From the NCBI RefSeq assembly GCF_039062465.1, contig NZ_JBCLNF010000004.1:124001-188000 (forward strand): a stretch of 64,000 nucleotides of DNA. The letters are read 5' to 3'. This stretch comes from Parolsenella sp958406235. GTDB lineage: Bacteria; Actinomycetota; Coriobacteriia; Coriobacteriales; Atopobiaceae. Below, piece after piece: positions 50,752 through 60,122 of the stretch. The notes below the pieces were generated by a model. It saw only the letters and a program-made list of their open reading frames with translations. It ran no database searches and was not told the DNA's origin. Numbering within the stretch: the stretch's first letter is position 1; the number at the start of each line of letters is the position of its first letter. The position numbers and the translations under genes were made by a program.

Positions 50752-52365
50752 CTAGAACGTAACGTTGCCAAACTCATTGAGCGTGAGGCCCTCGTTGTGG
50801 TCCACGGCATAGTCAAGGTTCCACTGGCTCGTGAAGAGCAGCAGCTTGCCCCCGCGCATGTCCTCGACGCGGCAGGTGTCGCGCGTGAGGTTGAGGGCGC
50901 GGACAGCCTTCTCGTCCATATCGCCATCAATCCAGCGAAGCATCTGGTACGGAAGGGCCTGACGATAGACCTCGACGTGGTACTCGCTCTTGAGGCGCTG
51001 CTCGAGGACCTCGAACTGCAGCACGCCCACGACGCCGACGATAACGCTCTCCATGCCGGCGCCAAGCTCGCGGAAGATCTGGATGGCGCCCTCCTGGGCG
51101 AGCTCCTCCATACCCTTCACGAACTGCTTGCGCTTGAGAGTGTCGACCTGCGAAATGCGTGCGAAGTGCTCGGGCGAGAAGGTGGGGATGCCGGAGAAGC
51201 GCACGGGAGGCTTGCCGGTGCACACCGTGTCGCCAATGGAGAAGATGCCCGGGTCAAACAGTCCGACGATATCGCCGGCATAGGCCTCGTCCACGATGGC
51301 GCGATCGTCGGCCATCATCGACGTACCCGTGGCGAGCTTGAGCGAGCGCTCGCCCTGCACGTGGTAGGCGGTCATGCCGCGCTCGAACTTACCCGAGCAA
51401 ATGCGCACGAAGGCGATGCGGTCGCGGTGGTTCTTGTCCATGTTCGCCTGGATCTTGAACACGAAACCGCTGAAGTCATCACGCGTGGGAGGCACGGGCT
51501 CGCCCGTAAGGCAATCCGTATAGGCGCGTGGAGCCGAGGTAAGGCGCAGGAATTCCTTAAGGAACGGCTCGACACCAAAGTTGGTGAGGGCAGAGCCAAA
51601 GAACGCGGGCGACAGCTTGCCGCAGGCGACGGCATCGAGGTCCAGCTCGTCACCGGCGCCGTCGAGAAGCTCGATGTCATCCATCAGAGCACGGTGGTTC
51701 TCCTCGCCAATCAGCTCGTCCATGGAGGGGTCGCCGAGCTCGGCCTCAATCTCCGCAACCTTCTTGGTGGCATTGGCGCGACCCTCGCCCTCAAAGGCAA
51801 TGACGTGACGGGTCTGGCGATCGAAGACGCCGCGGAAGTTGCGGCCACTACCGATGGGCCAGTTCATGGGATACGTATTGATGCCGAGAACGTTCTCGAT
51901 CTCCTCCATGAGCTCAAAGGGATCGCGCGCGTCATGGTCAAGCTTGTTGACGAAGGTAAAGATGGGAATGTGACGCAGCGTGCAGACCTTGAAGAGCTTC
52001 TTGGTCTGAGCCTCGACGCCCTTCGCGCCGTCGATAACCATGACGGCAGCGTCGGCAGCCATGAGGGTTCGATAGGTGTCCTCGGAGAAGTCCTGGTGGC
52101 CAGGGGTGTCGAGGATGTTGACGCAGTGGCCCTCATAGGTGAACTGGAGCACCGAAGAGGTGACGGAAATGCCGCGCTCCTTCTCGATATCCATCCAGTC
52201 AGAGACCGCGTGCTTCGAGCTACTCTTGCCCTTGACCGAACCGGCGGTCTGAATGCTGCCGGTATACAGGAGGAGCTTCTCGGTAAGGGTGGTTTTGCCG
52301 GCGTCCGGGTGCGAAATAATCGCGAACGTGCGGCGCGAGGAAATCTGGTCTTCAAGGAAAGACAT
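50752..52365 (-). CDS. prfC: Peptide chain release factor 3
   Basis: A 537-residue translational GTPase recycling RF1/RF2. G1 is SHPDAGKTT, G2 in the switch region ERGISVTSSVL, G3 DTPGHQDF and G4 NKLDHD; domains II and III follow. The TRLxRTFAII-like start and FVFKIQANMDKNHRDRIAF are typical of RF3. Standard length. A terminator follows the stop by about 150 bases. Confidence 0.97.
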   Translation of the reverse strand: MSFLEDQISSRRTFAIISHPDAGKTTLTEKLLLYTGSIQTAGSVKGKSSSKHAVSDWMDIEKERGISVTSSVLQFTYEGHCVNILDTPGHQDFSEDTYRTLMAADAAVMVIDGAKGVEAQTKKLFKVCTLRHIPIFTFVNKLDHDARDPFELMEEIENVLGINTYPMNWPIGSGRNFRGVFDRQTRHVIAFEGEGRANATKKVAEIEAELGDPSMDELIGEENHRALMDDIELLDGAGDELDLDAVACGKLSPAFFGSALTNFGVEPFLKEFLRLTSAPRAYTDCLTGEPVPPTRDDFSGFVFKIQANMDKNHRDRIAFVRICSGKFERGMTAYHVQGERSLKLATGTSMMADDRAIVDEAYAGDIVGLFDPGIFSIGDTVCTGKPPVRFSGIPTFSPEHFARISQVDTLKRKQFVKGMEELAQEGAIQIFRELGAGMESVIVGVVGVLQFEVLEQRLKSEYHVEVYRQALPYQMLRWIDGDMDEKAVRALNLTRDTCRVEDMRGGKLLLFTSQWNLDYAVDHNEGLTLNEFGNVTF

Positions 52366-52439
52366 GCAATTGTTCCTTCATCGTGCGGTTTTGACTCGAA
52401 CATTGTAGCGAGAAGCAGGGATAACGGCGTGCCGAATGC

Positions 52440-52545
52440 CGCGCGGCACCCGCAACGCGCCCGTTCGCCCCAGTATCTTCACGTGAGGCGAATCGGCTCG
52501 TCAGGCAAGTGCGGTTACCACCCCGTCAGGCGAACGGGGCATCTT
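52440..52545. repeat. Short direct and inverted repeats upstream of prfC
   Basis: Three near-copies of TSAGGCRARTSGG (about 52485, 52501 and 52526) lie here, and CCCGTTCGCC (about 52460-52469) is inverted to GGCGAACGGG (52529-52538). A 6-bp hairpin CCCCGT/ACGGGG is at 52521-52539. Probably regulatory or terminator material of the convergent pair; no U tract. Confidence 0.4.
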
Positions 52546-52554
52546 CCTCAAATG

Positions 52555-53223
52555 CTATTCCTCGCCAGCGGTCGCCCCGGTGGCACGACGGGCGTAATCG
52601 AGATAGCCGGACACGCTGTAGTGGTCCGCCCCATCGCTGGCGGGATTGCCCGAGCCGCCAACAACCCCCAGGTAGCCACCGTCGACCTGACCACCATCAG
52701 AGTTGACCACAAGAGCATACCAGTGGCCAAACTCATGCTTGGGCTTACGAAGCTGGCAGGCAAGCGTCAGCTTCGTGTCGCCCTCCTGGCGATAGAAGGC
52801 GCCGGCGCGGCGAAGGGTCTCGAGGCGCTCTCCGTCCATCCAGAAGCACATGAACGGAGTCTCGAACGCATCCGTGAGGGTGCCCGCCATGCTGTTGTAC
52901 ACATAGCAAAAGAGCGCGCGTTCACGTCCTTGAGCAAGCAGGTCAACCTCGGATTCCTTGAGCTTGAACGTCACCGTAGTGATGGCTCCATGCTGGCCCT
53001 CCGCCTCGCAGACGTCCGTGACGGCGGTCTTGACCTGGAAGAAGAACGTCTCCGGCTCCACACCAGGATGCTCAAGCTGCTGCTTGAGGTTGAGGGATAC
53101 GACGTCGATGCCCATGTCCGCCGGGGGACGTAGCGCATCGAGCCCATTGCGATAGAGCGAGCTCATCAGCTGGTACTCGCCGGTATAGCCGTTGTAGAGA
53201 AGGTCAAAGAAGTCTGACGACAC
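52555..53223 (-). CDS. Unknown protein, possible PD-(D/E)XK / DUF4365-like
   Basis: A 222-residue protein I do not recognise with certainty. PPADMGIDVVSLN followed 20-odd residues later by FFFQVKTAV gives the D...QxK arrangement of restriction-endonuclease-like (PD-(D/E)XK) domains, as in DUF4365 proteins; the acidic/lysine positions are consistent but unverified. No signal peptide or membrane helix. It is isolated from any restriction or defence genes. Start ATG 53223. A possible nuclease or DNA-repair role is a guess. Confidence 0.5.
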   Translation of the reverse strand: MSSDFFDLLYNGYTGEYQLMSSLYRNGLDALRPPADMGIDVVSLNLKQQLEHPGVEPETFFFQVKTAVTDVCEAEGQHGAITTVTFKLKESEVDLLAQGRERALFCYVYNSMAGTLTDAFETPFMCFWMDGERLETLRRAGAFYRQEGDTKLTLACQLRKPKHEFGHWYALVVNSDGGQVDGGYLGVVGGSGNPASDGADHYSVSGYLDYARRATGATAGEE

Positions 53224-53425
53224 GATAATTCCTCCGGTAAATCAAGAAACGGAACCAATACGGTGCTGGCGCGCCAGCACGACGACGGGACGATTCGGGG
53301 CCCATGGTGCTTGCGCATCAGCACGACGACAGGACGATTCGGGGGCCACGGTGCTTGCGCGCCAGCATGACGGCGCGACTCGGAGCCGGCGGATGACTGC
53401 GCGTGGCTGCCAACCAAACCCGCAG
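53224..53425. other. Intergenic stretch with tandem 44-bp repeats
   Basis: About 202 bases between the unknown gene and the GNAT gene; three repeat units at 53260-53387 occupy most of it. Confidence 0.6.
53260..53387. repeat. Three-copy imperfect tandem repeat, unit about 44 bp
   Basis: Units at 53260-53303, 53304-53347 and 53348-53387 share RYGGTGCTKGCGCRYCAGCA and GACGATTCGGGG. The first unit contains a perfect palindrome, TGCTGGCGCGCCAGCA, which may form a hairpin. Function unknown. Confidence 0.8.
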
Positions 53426-53911
53426 CTACAGGTCTTTGATAAAAAAGTGGTCCATCGCAACGTGCCCGGGACTGACCGGATCGATGGCGCGATAGCCAAG
53501 CTTCTCATAAAGGTTGATCGCCGCCTTAAGCTTCGAATGGGTCTCGAGATACAGAGACCTGTAGCCCAGCTCACGGGCGGCCTCCTCAACCAGCCCAACG
53601 AGGCGCGTACCCAAACCATGGCCCTTTGCCTCGTCTGCCAGATAAAGCTTCTGCAACTCAGCCGTGCCCTCGAGTGGCAAGAACTCAGCCAGGTCACAGC
53701 CGCCGAGCACACGCTCATCGTCATCTACGGCAACGTAGTAACGGCGGCGCGTAGGGTCTTCGTCGTAGAAGCCACTCAGGTGCATGATCTCGGGGTCAAA
53801 GAAGGCGGTACCCGGAATGTCGAGCCCGACCGCCGCGAGGTTACCGCGCGCGATGGTGCCCATCGCTTCGTCGTCATCCGCGGTTATGGGCCTGATCGTC
53901 ATGCCACCCAC
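53426..53911 (-). CDS. GNAT family N-acetyltransferase
   Basis: An acetyl-CoA transferase of about 161 residues. MTIRPITADDDEAMGTIARGN, CoA loop KLYLADEAKGHGLGTRLVGLV, and SKLKAAINLYEKLGYRAI with HVAMDHFF complete the fold. GTG 53911 is chosen because AGGAGG is four bases upstream; ATG 53902 is possible. The amine substrate is unknown. Confidence 0.85.
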   Translation of the reverse strand: MGGMTIRPITADDDEAMGTIARGNLAAVGLDIPGTAFFDPEIMHLSGFYDEDPTRRRYYVAVDDDERVLGGCDLAEFLPLEGTAELQKLYLADEAKGHGLGTRLVGLVEEAARELGYRSLYLETHSKLKAAINLYEKLGYRAIDPVSPGHVAMDHFFIKDL

Positions 53912-54117
53912 AAAGCCTCCTAGCAACCAGATTCACTTAGGAACTGATGGTAGCCGATACGTGGCGATCGTTCATAGCCAACAAGTTAGGCACCGTCAGC
54001 ACGGCCCTGGCCAGGTGTCACCTTGCCACCCATTGCGCCCGGCGTTACCGTGACCCTTACATGGGAATACCCATGGAAGGCTCTCCCCTCAGAACCCGAA
54101 TTCGACCGAGGCAACGT

Positions 54118-55233
54118 ATGGAACCCGAGCAACAGTCACGCAGCGACGAGATCCGCGAGCTCCTTATCGAGCTCCGCGCCCACCTCGCCGCCTTCCTCAA
54201 GCGAACGTTTAACATCCGCGAGGGCCGTGCGCCCTATGCCGTCATTCGCAAGCGCTTCGTAAATGGCGCCCGCCTCGATGGCACGCATCTCTGCATCCTC
54301 ATCGTCGCCATGTTGATCGCCTGCATCGGCCTCGACACCAACTCGGACATCGCCATCGTCGGCGCCATGCTCATCTGCCCGCTCATGGGGTCCGTACTCG
54401 CCACGGCCTATGGCATCGCCACGCTTGACCGCCGCCTCACAATCGAGGCAGTTGCAGGCCTTGCCGTGCAGATGGCCCTCTGCCTCGTAACCTCCACCAT
54501 CTATTTCAGGCTCTCGCCCATCGCCTCCACGACTGCCGCCCTGGTCGACAACTCGACACCCACCATCTGGGACCTCGCCGTAGCACTCGCAGGCGGCTTC
54601 GCCGGTGGCCTCGGCAACTCGAGAAACCAGGAGCCTGCGACCCTCATCTCGGGCGTTGCCGTGGCAACGGCTCTCATGCCTCCGCTTTGCGCCGCCGGCT
54701 ACGGCATTGCCATGGTTGACGTCTCGTTCTTCCTCGCGGCGCTCTATGAGTTCGGCATCAACGTCGTCTTCATCGCGTTGGCGGCCGAGGCCGTACTCCT
54801 CGCCCTGCGCGTTCCCCTCCATCGCGACCTCAACGACGACGGCGTCGTCGACCCCGAGGAAGCCTGGCTTTCAGACATCCTTTCGCGCAAGGTCCGCCGC
54901 TACGTGGTCCTGGGCACCATCATCTTTGCCATCCCCTGCGTCATATTCACGGCGGGCTCGATTGGATCGGCGAGCGAAGGCGTCGAGGACGGCTACGGCG
55001 TCATGGAAACGACGCGCGAGCTCCAAGCCATTCTCCCGGGCTTCGAGAGCTACTCGGTCGGCGTAGACGTCTCCTCAGACGACGAGGCAAACTCGCAGGT
55101 CACGCGTGAGACCGTCGCCCACGTAGTCACGGACGACTCCCTTGACGAGCGCTCTCGCGAGACCGTCGAGAGGCTCATCCGCCTCAACGTGCCCCAACTC
55201 GACCGTGTGGAATTCACCTCGCAAACGGAGTAG
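54118..55233 (+). CDS. DUF389 family membrane protein
   Basis: A 371-residue protein with about seven membrane helices: a first helix HLCILIVAMLIACIGLDT, GAMLICPLMGSVLATAYG, VAGLAVQMALCLVT, LAVALAGGFAGGLGN, SGVAVATALMPPLCAAGYG and later helices; a hydrophilic C-terminal tail follows. It belongs to the DUF389/TIGR00341 group of unknown function. Start ATG 54118 follows GAGGC; in-frame ATGs upstream from 53947 extend into unrelated sequence. Confidence 0.85.
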   Translation: MEPEQQSRSDEIRELLIELRAHLAAFLKRTFNIREGRAPYAVIRKRFVNGARLDGTHLCILIVAMLIACIGLDTNSDIAIVGAMLICPLMGSVLATAYGIATLDRRLTIEAVAGLAVQMALCLVTSTIYFRLSPIASTTAALVDNSTPTIWDLAVALAGGFAGGLGNSRNQEPATLISGVAVATALMPPLCAAGYGIAMVDVSFFLAALYEFGINVVFIALAAEAVLLALRVPLHRDLNDDGVVDPEEAWLSDILSRKVRRYVVLGTIIFAIPCVIFTAGSIGSASEGVEDGYGVMETTRELQAILPGFESYSVGVDVSSDDEANSQVTRETVAHVVTDDSLDERSRETVERLIRLNVPQLDRVEFTSQTE

Positions 55234-55408
55234 CACGAACGTGACGAGCCGCGGCCACATGCCTCGCCGCCGACTACCCAGACGCGCGTACCAGCGAGCA
55301 ACCATCCGCCGAGAAGAGCCACCTGGCCAAATTTGCACATCAGGCTCTCGAATATTCAAGCGCTTGCTAAAATAATGCAATTCTAGCGTCGGCCTCATTG
55401 GAGCCATC
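55234..55408. promoter_or_regulatory. brnQ upstream region
   Basis: About 175 bases; the only AT-rich island, TTGCTAAAATAATGCAATTC (55365-55384), is a plausible -10 region. No T-box features (specifier loop, conserved T-box sequence) were found. Confidence 0.3.
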
Positions 55409-56782
55409 ATGGATAGTAGCCAGACGAACACTGCTCTTACGCCCCGACAGTCGCTCGCCGTGGGCATTACCCTCTTCTCGATGTTCTTCGGCGCTGGCAA
55501 CCTCATTCTGCCTTCGCCGCTGGCCCTCAAAGCGGGAACCAATTGCGTCCCCGCCATGATCGGATTCCTCATCGCGGGCATCGGCCTGCCCGTCCTTGGC
55601 ATCGTAGCCGTGGCACTCGCGGGCACCGCCCGCGAGCTCGCCAATCGCGTTCACCCCATCTTCTCGAAGGTCTTCGTCGCCGCGATCTACCTCTCAATCG
55701 GCCCGTGCCTGGCCATTCCCCGCACCAGCTCGACCGCGTTCGAGATGCTTATCCCCCTGATCCCAGAGGGCATCTCAGTCGACACCACGCGTCTCGTCTT
55801 CTCCATCGCATTCTTTGCCGTCGCCTTCGGACTCGCCATGCACCCCGGCGCGCTCACGAAGCTGCTCGGCCGTATCACCGGTCCCGCGCTCATCGTCCTG
55901 CTCGTGATGGTCGTGGGATCCACGCTCATCGCCCCGGCCGGCACCACCCAGGCGCCGCAGCCGCCCTATGACAACGTTGCGCCCATCCAGGGTTTCCTCG
56001 CGGGCTACCAGACGATGGATCTGCTCGCGTCCCTCACCTTCGGCATCATCATCGCCGAGAACATCCAGGCCCTCGGCGTCACCGATTCGCACGGCATCAT
56101 GCGTGAGGTCTCCCGCGCCGGCGTGGTCGCAGGCGTGCTCATGGCCCTCGTCTACTGCGGCCTTGCCTTCGTGGGCGTGACCTTCGGCTCGGTCATGCCC
56201 GACGCCACCAACGGTGCCGTCATCCTCACCGCCGCTGCCACGCTGCACTTTGGCTTTGCCGGCACCGTGATCATCGCTGCCATCTACCTGCTTGCCTGCC
56301 TCAACGTGTGCATTGGCCTCATCAGCTGCTGTGGCACCTACTTCTGCGAGAACTTCACCGGCTCCGCGAGTACCGGTGTCGACGAGAATGGCAGGCAGGC
56401 TAACCCGACCTATCGCATCTGGGCCGCCGGCTTCGCCATCTTCTCCTGCTTCGTCTCGAACTTTGGCCTCGATGCCATCCTGACGTTCTCCGTGCCGCTA
56501 CTGAACGCCCTCTACCCCGTTTCGATCTTGCTCGTCCTCATGGGTATGGCGCACCGCGCGTGCGATCGCTTCCCACTCGTTTGGCCATGGGCCATCGGCG
56601 TGACAACCGTCGTGAGCGTCGCCACGTCCATCCGCGACGCTTTCTTCAAGGGTGCGTCGTTGGTTCTCGACTCTCTGCCGCTCGCAGACATCGGACTCGG
56701 CTGGATCCTGCCCGCCGCATGCGCCGCCGTCGTTGGCATCGTCGTCTCTGTGGTTAAGAACGGGGTGGCCGAGAAGAACTAG
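55409..56782 (+). CDS. brnQ: Branched-chain amino acid transporter
   Basis: A 457-residue BrnQ (LIV-II) sodium/proton-coupled uptake carrier of Leu, Ile and Val, with about 12 membrane helices. The N-terminal SLAVGITLFSMFFGAGNLILPS and the GPCLAIPRTSSTAFEM segment are characteristic. ATG 55409 has GGAGCC upstream. It is a single-gene unit. Confidence 0.94.
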   Translation: MDSSQTNTALTPRQSLAVGITLFSMFFGAGNLILPSPLALKAGTNCVPAMIGFLIAGIGLPVLGIVAVALAGTARELANRVHPIFSKVFVAAIYLSIGPCLAIPRTSSTAFEMLIPLIPEGISVDTTRLVFSIAFFAVAFGLAMHPGALTKLLGRITGPALIVLLVMVVGSTLIAPAGTTQAPQPPYDNVAPIQGFLAGYQTMDLLASLTFGIIIAENIQALGVTDSHGIMREVSRAGVVAGVLMALVYCGLAFVGVTFGSVMPDATNGAVILTAAATLHFGFAGTVIIAAIYLLACLNVCIGLISCCGTYFCENFTGSASTGVDENGRQANPTYRIWAAGFAIFSCFVSNFGLDAILTFSVPLLNALYPVSILLVLMGMAHRACDRFPLVWPWAIGVTTVVSVATSIRDAFFKGASLVLDSLPLADIGLGWILPAACAAVVGIVVSVVKNGVAEKN

Positions 56783-56948
56783 CGGGCTCGGCATCGCAGC
56801 CCTGGGCGCCACTGCAGATGGTCAAAGAAACAAAGCCCGGATCCATCGAACAAGGCACAACCAGCTCTCGCTGGCGTCATCGCTGGCGAGCTTGCCCCGC
56901 TGCTGTAGCATGGCAGCGCAAGGGATTACTTCCTAGGAGGAGTTCGAG

Positions 56949-57575
56949 ATGAAGGTTCTTCTTGTCAACGGAAGCTCGCGTAAAGACGGCAACACCGCAA
57001 CAGCCCTCGCGGAGGTTGCTCGCGCGCTTGAGGCGGAGGGCCTAGAGACCGAGACGCTATGGCTCGGCACCAAGCCCGTCAACGACTGCATTGCCTGCGG
57101 CAAGTGCTCCGAGCTCGATAATCGTTGCGTGTTCGATAACGACGTCGTGAACGAGCTCATCGAGAAGGCCGAGGGATCAGATGCCTTCGTCTTTGGCACG
57201 CCCGTCTACTACGCGCACCCCTCGGGCCGCATCCTGTGTGCTCTCGACCGCGCCTTCTACGCGGGCAAGAACGCCTTCTGCCACAAACCCGGCGCCGCCA
57301 TCGCAATCGCTCGCCGCGGCGGCACCACAGCGTCGTTCGACGTGCTCAACAAGTACTTCACCATCAACCAGATGCCGGTCGTGGCCTCCACGTACTGGAA
57401 CAACGTCCACGGATGCACGCCGGGTGAGGCCGTCCAGGACGATGAGGGCCTGCGCACCATGCGCAACCTCGCCCACAACATGGCCTGGATCCTGCGCTGC
57501 ATAGAGGCGGGCAAGGCAGCTGGCATCGAAGCTCCCGATGCCGAGCGTGGCCCCGCAACCAACTTCATCCGTTAG
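56949..57575 (+). CDS. NADPH-dependent FMN reductase / iron-sulfur flavoprotein-like
   Basis: A 208-residue flavodoxin-fold protein: KVLLVNGSSRKDGNTATAL is the FMN phosphate loop, followed by CIACGKCSELDNRCVFDND (a Cys-x2-Cys-x2-Cys...Cys cluster candidate, about 47-60) and FGTPVYYAHPSGRIL. Such proteins are often called flavodoxin family or NAD(P)H oxidoreductases, able to bind a 4Fe-4S cluster in the Isf-type. ATG 56949 follows AGGAGG. Electron partners are unknown. Confidence 0.87.
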   Translation: MKVLLVNGSSRKDGNTATALAEVARALEAEGLETETLWLGTKPVNDCIACGKCSELDNRCVFDNDVVNELIEKAEGSDAFVFGTPVYYAHPSGRILCALDRAFYAGKNAFCHKPGAAIAIARRGGTTASFDVLNKYFTINQMPVVASTYWNNVHGCTPGEAVQDDEGLRTMRNLAHNMAWILRCIEAGKAAGIEAPDAERGPATNFIR

Positions 57576-57626
57576 GCGATTTGCCCGCCAGGGGAGTCAC
57601 CCGCTAGACAAATTCCCAACAGACAG

Positions 57627-57662
57627 ACGAAAGAGGGGGTGCCCGGGCATCCCCTCTTTCGT
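57627..57662. terminator. Bidirectional terminator
   Basis: ACGAAAGAGGGG (57627-57638) pairs with CCCCTCTTTCGT (57651-57662); the inner TGCCCGGGCA is itself palindromic. It lies between the convergent flavin reductase and HsmA-like genes. Confidence 0.85.
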
Positions 57663-57728
57663 TAGGCAGCGAGGGCCATGTCGTCAGGATTGTTAGGCCG
57701 CTAGGCCATGTCGTCAGGAACGCACGCC

Positions 57729-58205
57729 CTAGGCACGAGCGCCGCCGCGCATGCGAAGAACCACGCCAATCGCCGCAGGTATGAGCACCGAGACGACCAG
57801 CGTCGCGGTATCACTCAGATGAATGGCGGGGATGCCGACCAGCAGACCAACGCAATACGGGACGAGCCAAATCAGCCACACGCCAACGCTGAGCTTGTGG
57901 AAGCCCTCGCGGCTCTTCTCGTCGCCACGGAGAAGGACGAAGGTCGCCCAGACGGCGTGGAAGAGCATGAGGACGATGGCGAGCGCACCGGTAATCGCGT
58001 GGAGCGGGGAACCCGCGCCATGCGAGGAATGCGCGATGGAAGTCATAATGGTTGTGCCCGTCGTGTCGCACGCAAGACCGATCCAAAACAGGATGAGATG
58101 CTTCTTCTGCAGCGAGCCGGCGCGAGCCTCTCCAAAAACGCCGATCGTGTAGAAGACGAGGGCGAGCGTGATTGCCGTGGATGCCGCCATAACCAGTGGA
58201 TTCAT
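57729..58205 (-). CDS. HsmA-like (TIGR03987) membrane protein
   Basis: A 158-residue protein with about five membrane helices, containing ALVFYTIGVFGEARAG...KKHLILFWIGLACDTTGTTIM, diagnostic of the TIGR03987/HsmA group. The start ATG 58205 is weakly supported (GGGAGG 12 bases upstream); an in-frame ATG at 58316 would overlap the TetR gene and is less likely. It follows tetR on the same strand and may be its target. Confidence 0.8.
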   Translation of the reverse strand: MNPLVMAASTAITLALVFYTIGVFGEARAGSLQKKHLILFWIGLACDTTGTTIMTSIAHSSHGAGSPLHAITGALAIVLMLFHAVWATFVLLRGDEKSREGFHKLSVGVWLIWLVPYCVGLLVGIPAIHLSDTATLVVSVLIPAAIGVVLRMRGGARA

Positions 58206-58312
58206 AAGTTCTGAATGCCTCCCATAATCGATTATTGGCCGGTGAGAGTCTTTCTCTGCCGCCCAAAAAAAGATTGTGAGACCGCCGCAAATGAACATCC
58301 ACCGTGTCTTGT

Positions 58313-58882
58313 TCATTCCGCCGCGTCATACAGCGCCCTGCGGAGAAGGCCGAAGAGCACCGGGCACCCCTCCGCATCAGCGTGAAGCGCGGCGAGCATG
58401 TTGTCGAGCGTGAAACGGCTCACGGCCATCGCGTCGAGGCCCTCGGGCAGATCAGGCACTATGGCATGATCCGCCGTGAACACCTCGGCAAGCCCATGAA
58501 GCGCGTGGTCGAGAATCTCGCGCTCGCGCAGGTGGGCGGCGGCTTTCTCGGAAGCGGGAAGTACCACGACGCCGCGCAACCAACGCTCCCTGAAGCGCTC
58601 GACCAGTTTGGCCAGCGACGCATAGAGGTCCTCGCAGTAGTCGACGAAGCCCTTGCCGGCATCCAGCGTGCAGAACTCGTCAAAGACGGCACGCTTGAAG
58701 TAGAGCTCGATGGTTGACGTCGTCAGCTCGTCCTTTGACGAGAAGTGGTTGTAAATCGTGCCGACGCTCACGTGGCTCGCCCGGGCGAGGGAGCGAATGG
58801 AAAGCGCCGAGACACCCTGGGTATCAGCGATGCGGTACGCCTCCTCAAGAAGCTCTTCTCGAGAGATGACGTTCGAGGTCAT
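58313..58882 (-). CDS. TetR/AcrR family regulator
   Basis: A 189-residue repressor-type regulator. The N-terminal HTH (about 25-50: SIRSLARASHVSVGTIYNHFSSKDEL) is clear; the C-terminal ligand domain is not assigned. It precedes the HsmA-like gene with overlapping or near-overlapping ends, suggesting control of that gene. Ligand unknown. Confidence 0.93.
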   Translation of the reverse strand: MTSNVISREELLEEAYRIADTQGVSALSIRSLARASHVSVGTIYNHFSSKDELTTSTIELYFKRAVFDEFCTLDAGKGFVDYCEDLYASLAKLVERFRERWLRGVVVLPASEKAAAHLREREILDHALHGLAEVFTADHAIVPDLPEGLDAMAVSRFTLDNMLAALHADAEGCPVLFGLLRRALYDAAE

Positions 58883-58994
58883 GTGACTCCTCCGCTCCGT
58901 CAGACAGACCCGTTACCAGCTCGAACACGACCTGACAAACCAATCAACTCGGCGTGTCGACGCCTCCGCCGACTCTCCCCGCATCAGCGTCCTG

Positions 58995-59960
58995 CTAGCC
59001 AATCCTATCCGTTACGAGTTCCTCCGTGCGGAAGATCTTGCCCACCGCAGCCTCGTACTCGTCAACACGCTTCAGCTTTCTCACCGCGCGCTGCACGGAG
59101 ATGGGGCTGACGAAGAGCTCCTTGGCGTAGGACCACCACTCCTTCATGCGGAACACCGCGTTGCCGCCAATCCGCTCCTCATACGTGTGGAAGAGCACGT
59201 CATGGAAGCGCTCGAGCTCATCGGCCGTGGCTGCGGGGCCGCCCTTGATCATGCGCGGGAGAGCGGGATTGCCCACGACTCCCCTGCCGAGCATCACGTG
59301 GCGCGTCTCCGGATAGGCGGCAACCAAGCTCTCAACGTCCGCGACGCCGAAAATGTCTCCGTTGTAGGCAACGGGAAACGGCGCCTTCGCCAGCGCCTCG
59401 CCATAGGCTTTCCTACGCGGAGTGCCATCGTAGAAGTCCGCCCGCACGCGCGGGTGGACGATGAGTTCCGCAATGGGACAGCGACAGTACGTCTCGAGAA
59501 TCTCCTCGAACTCGTTGTCGTTGGCAAAGCCAATCCTCGTCTTGACGGAGACGGGAAGCGCGGACCTCGCGCAGACATCCTGGAGAAACGCCTCGAGGGC
59601 GGCGAAATCGCACAGAAAACCCGCGCCCCGGCCCTTGTTGGCCACGGTTCCCGACGGACATCCGACATTGAGGTTGACCTCGGCATAGCCCATCTCCGAC
59701 AGAAGCTTCGTCGCCCAAACGAACTCATCGGCGTTCTTGGTCAGGAGCTGGGGCACCACGTCAAGAGCCTCGTCACCCTCCTGACAGAGTTCCTTGGCGT
59801 AACGGTTGGCGAACGGGAAGTTAAGCCTGGGAGGAACGAGGAAGGGCGTGTAGTAGCGGTCAAGCTCGCCAAAGCACTCAGCGTGCGCCTTGCGAAACGC
59901 GTATCCCGTCACGCCTTCCATGGGTGCCAGCGACAAAATCACGTTGGTCCTCGTCTCCAT
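58995..59960 (-). CDS. dus: tRNA-dihydrouridine synthase
   Basis: A 321-residue FMN enzyme reducing uridines in the D loop. MEGVTGYAFRKAH, the catalytic Cys in NVGCPSGTVANKGRGAGF (Cys101), SVKTRIG, and VMLGRGVVGNP are typical. ATG 59960. It is a single-gene unit; a palindrome pair lies 40 bases upstream of the start. Confidence 0.95.
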   Translation of the reverse strand: METRTNVILSLAPMEGVTGYAFRKAHAECFGELDRYYTPFLVPPRLNFPFANRYAKELCQEGDEALDVVPQLLTKNADEFVWATKLLSEMGYAEVNLNVGCPSGTVANKGRGAGFLCDFAALEAFLQDVCARSALPVSVKTRIGFANDNEFEEILETYCRCPIAELIVHPRVRADFYDGTPRRKAYGEALAKAPFPVAYNGDIFGVADVESLVAAYPETRHVMLGRGVVGNPALPRMIKGGPAATADELERFHDVLFHTYEERIGGNAVFRMKEWWSYAKELFVSPISVQRAVRKLKRVDEYEAAVGKIFRTEELVTDRIG

Positions 59961-59998
59961 TGCAGCCTAGTCACGAACGCCCCATTATATGCGCGACA

Positions 59999-60078
59999 GG
60001 GTTGACAAAGGGACAGTCCCTTTGTCAACCCTCGGACGGGCGACGAACCTGCAAAAGGGACTGTCCCTTTTTCTGGTT
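59999..60078. repeat. Palindrome pair, type 1 then type 2 (locus E-F)
   Basis: Type 1: GGGTTGACAAAGGGAC (59999-60014), central A, complement (60016-60031). Type 2: AACCTGCAAAAGGGAC (60046-60061), central T, GTCCCTTTTTCTGGTT (60063-60078) with two mismatches. Spacing 14 bases. Located between dus and iron alcohol dehydrogenase 2. Confidence 0.95.
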
Positions 60079-60122
60079 TGGCGGCGCAGCGGACAACGGC
60101 GACGTCACGCCGCCTGCTTTCG

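Noticed and set aside
55234..55408. T-box leader before brnQ
   Set aside because: No T-box sequence, specifier hairpin or terminator-antiterminator pair is visible.
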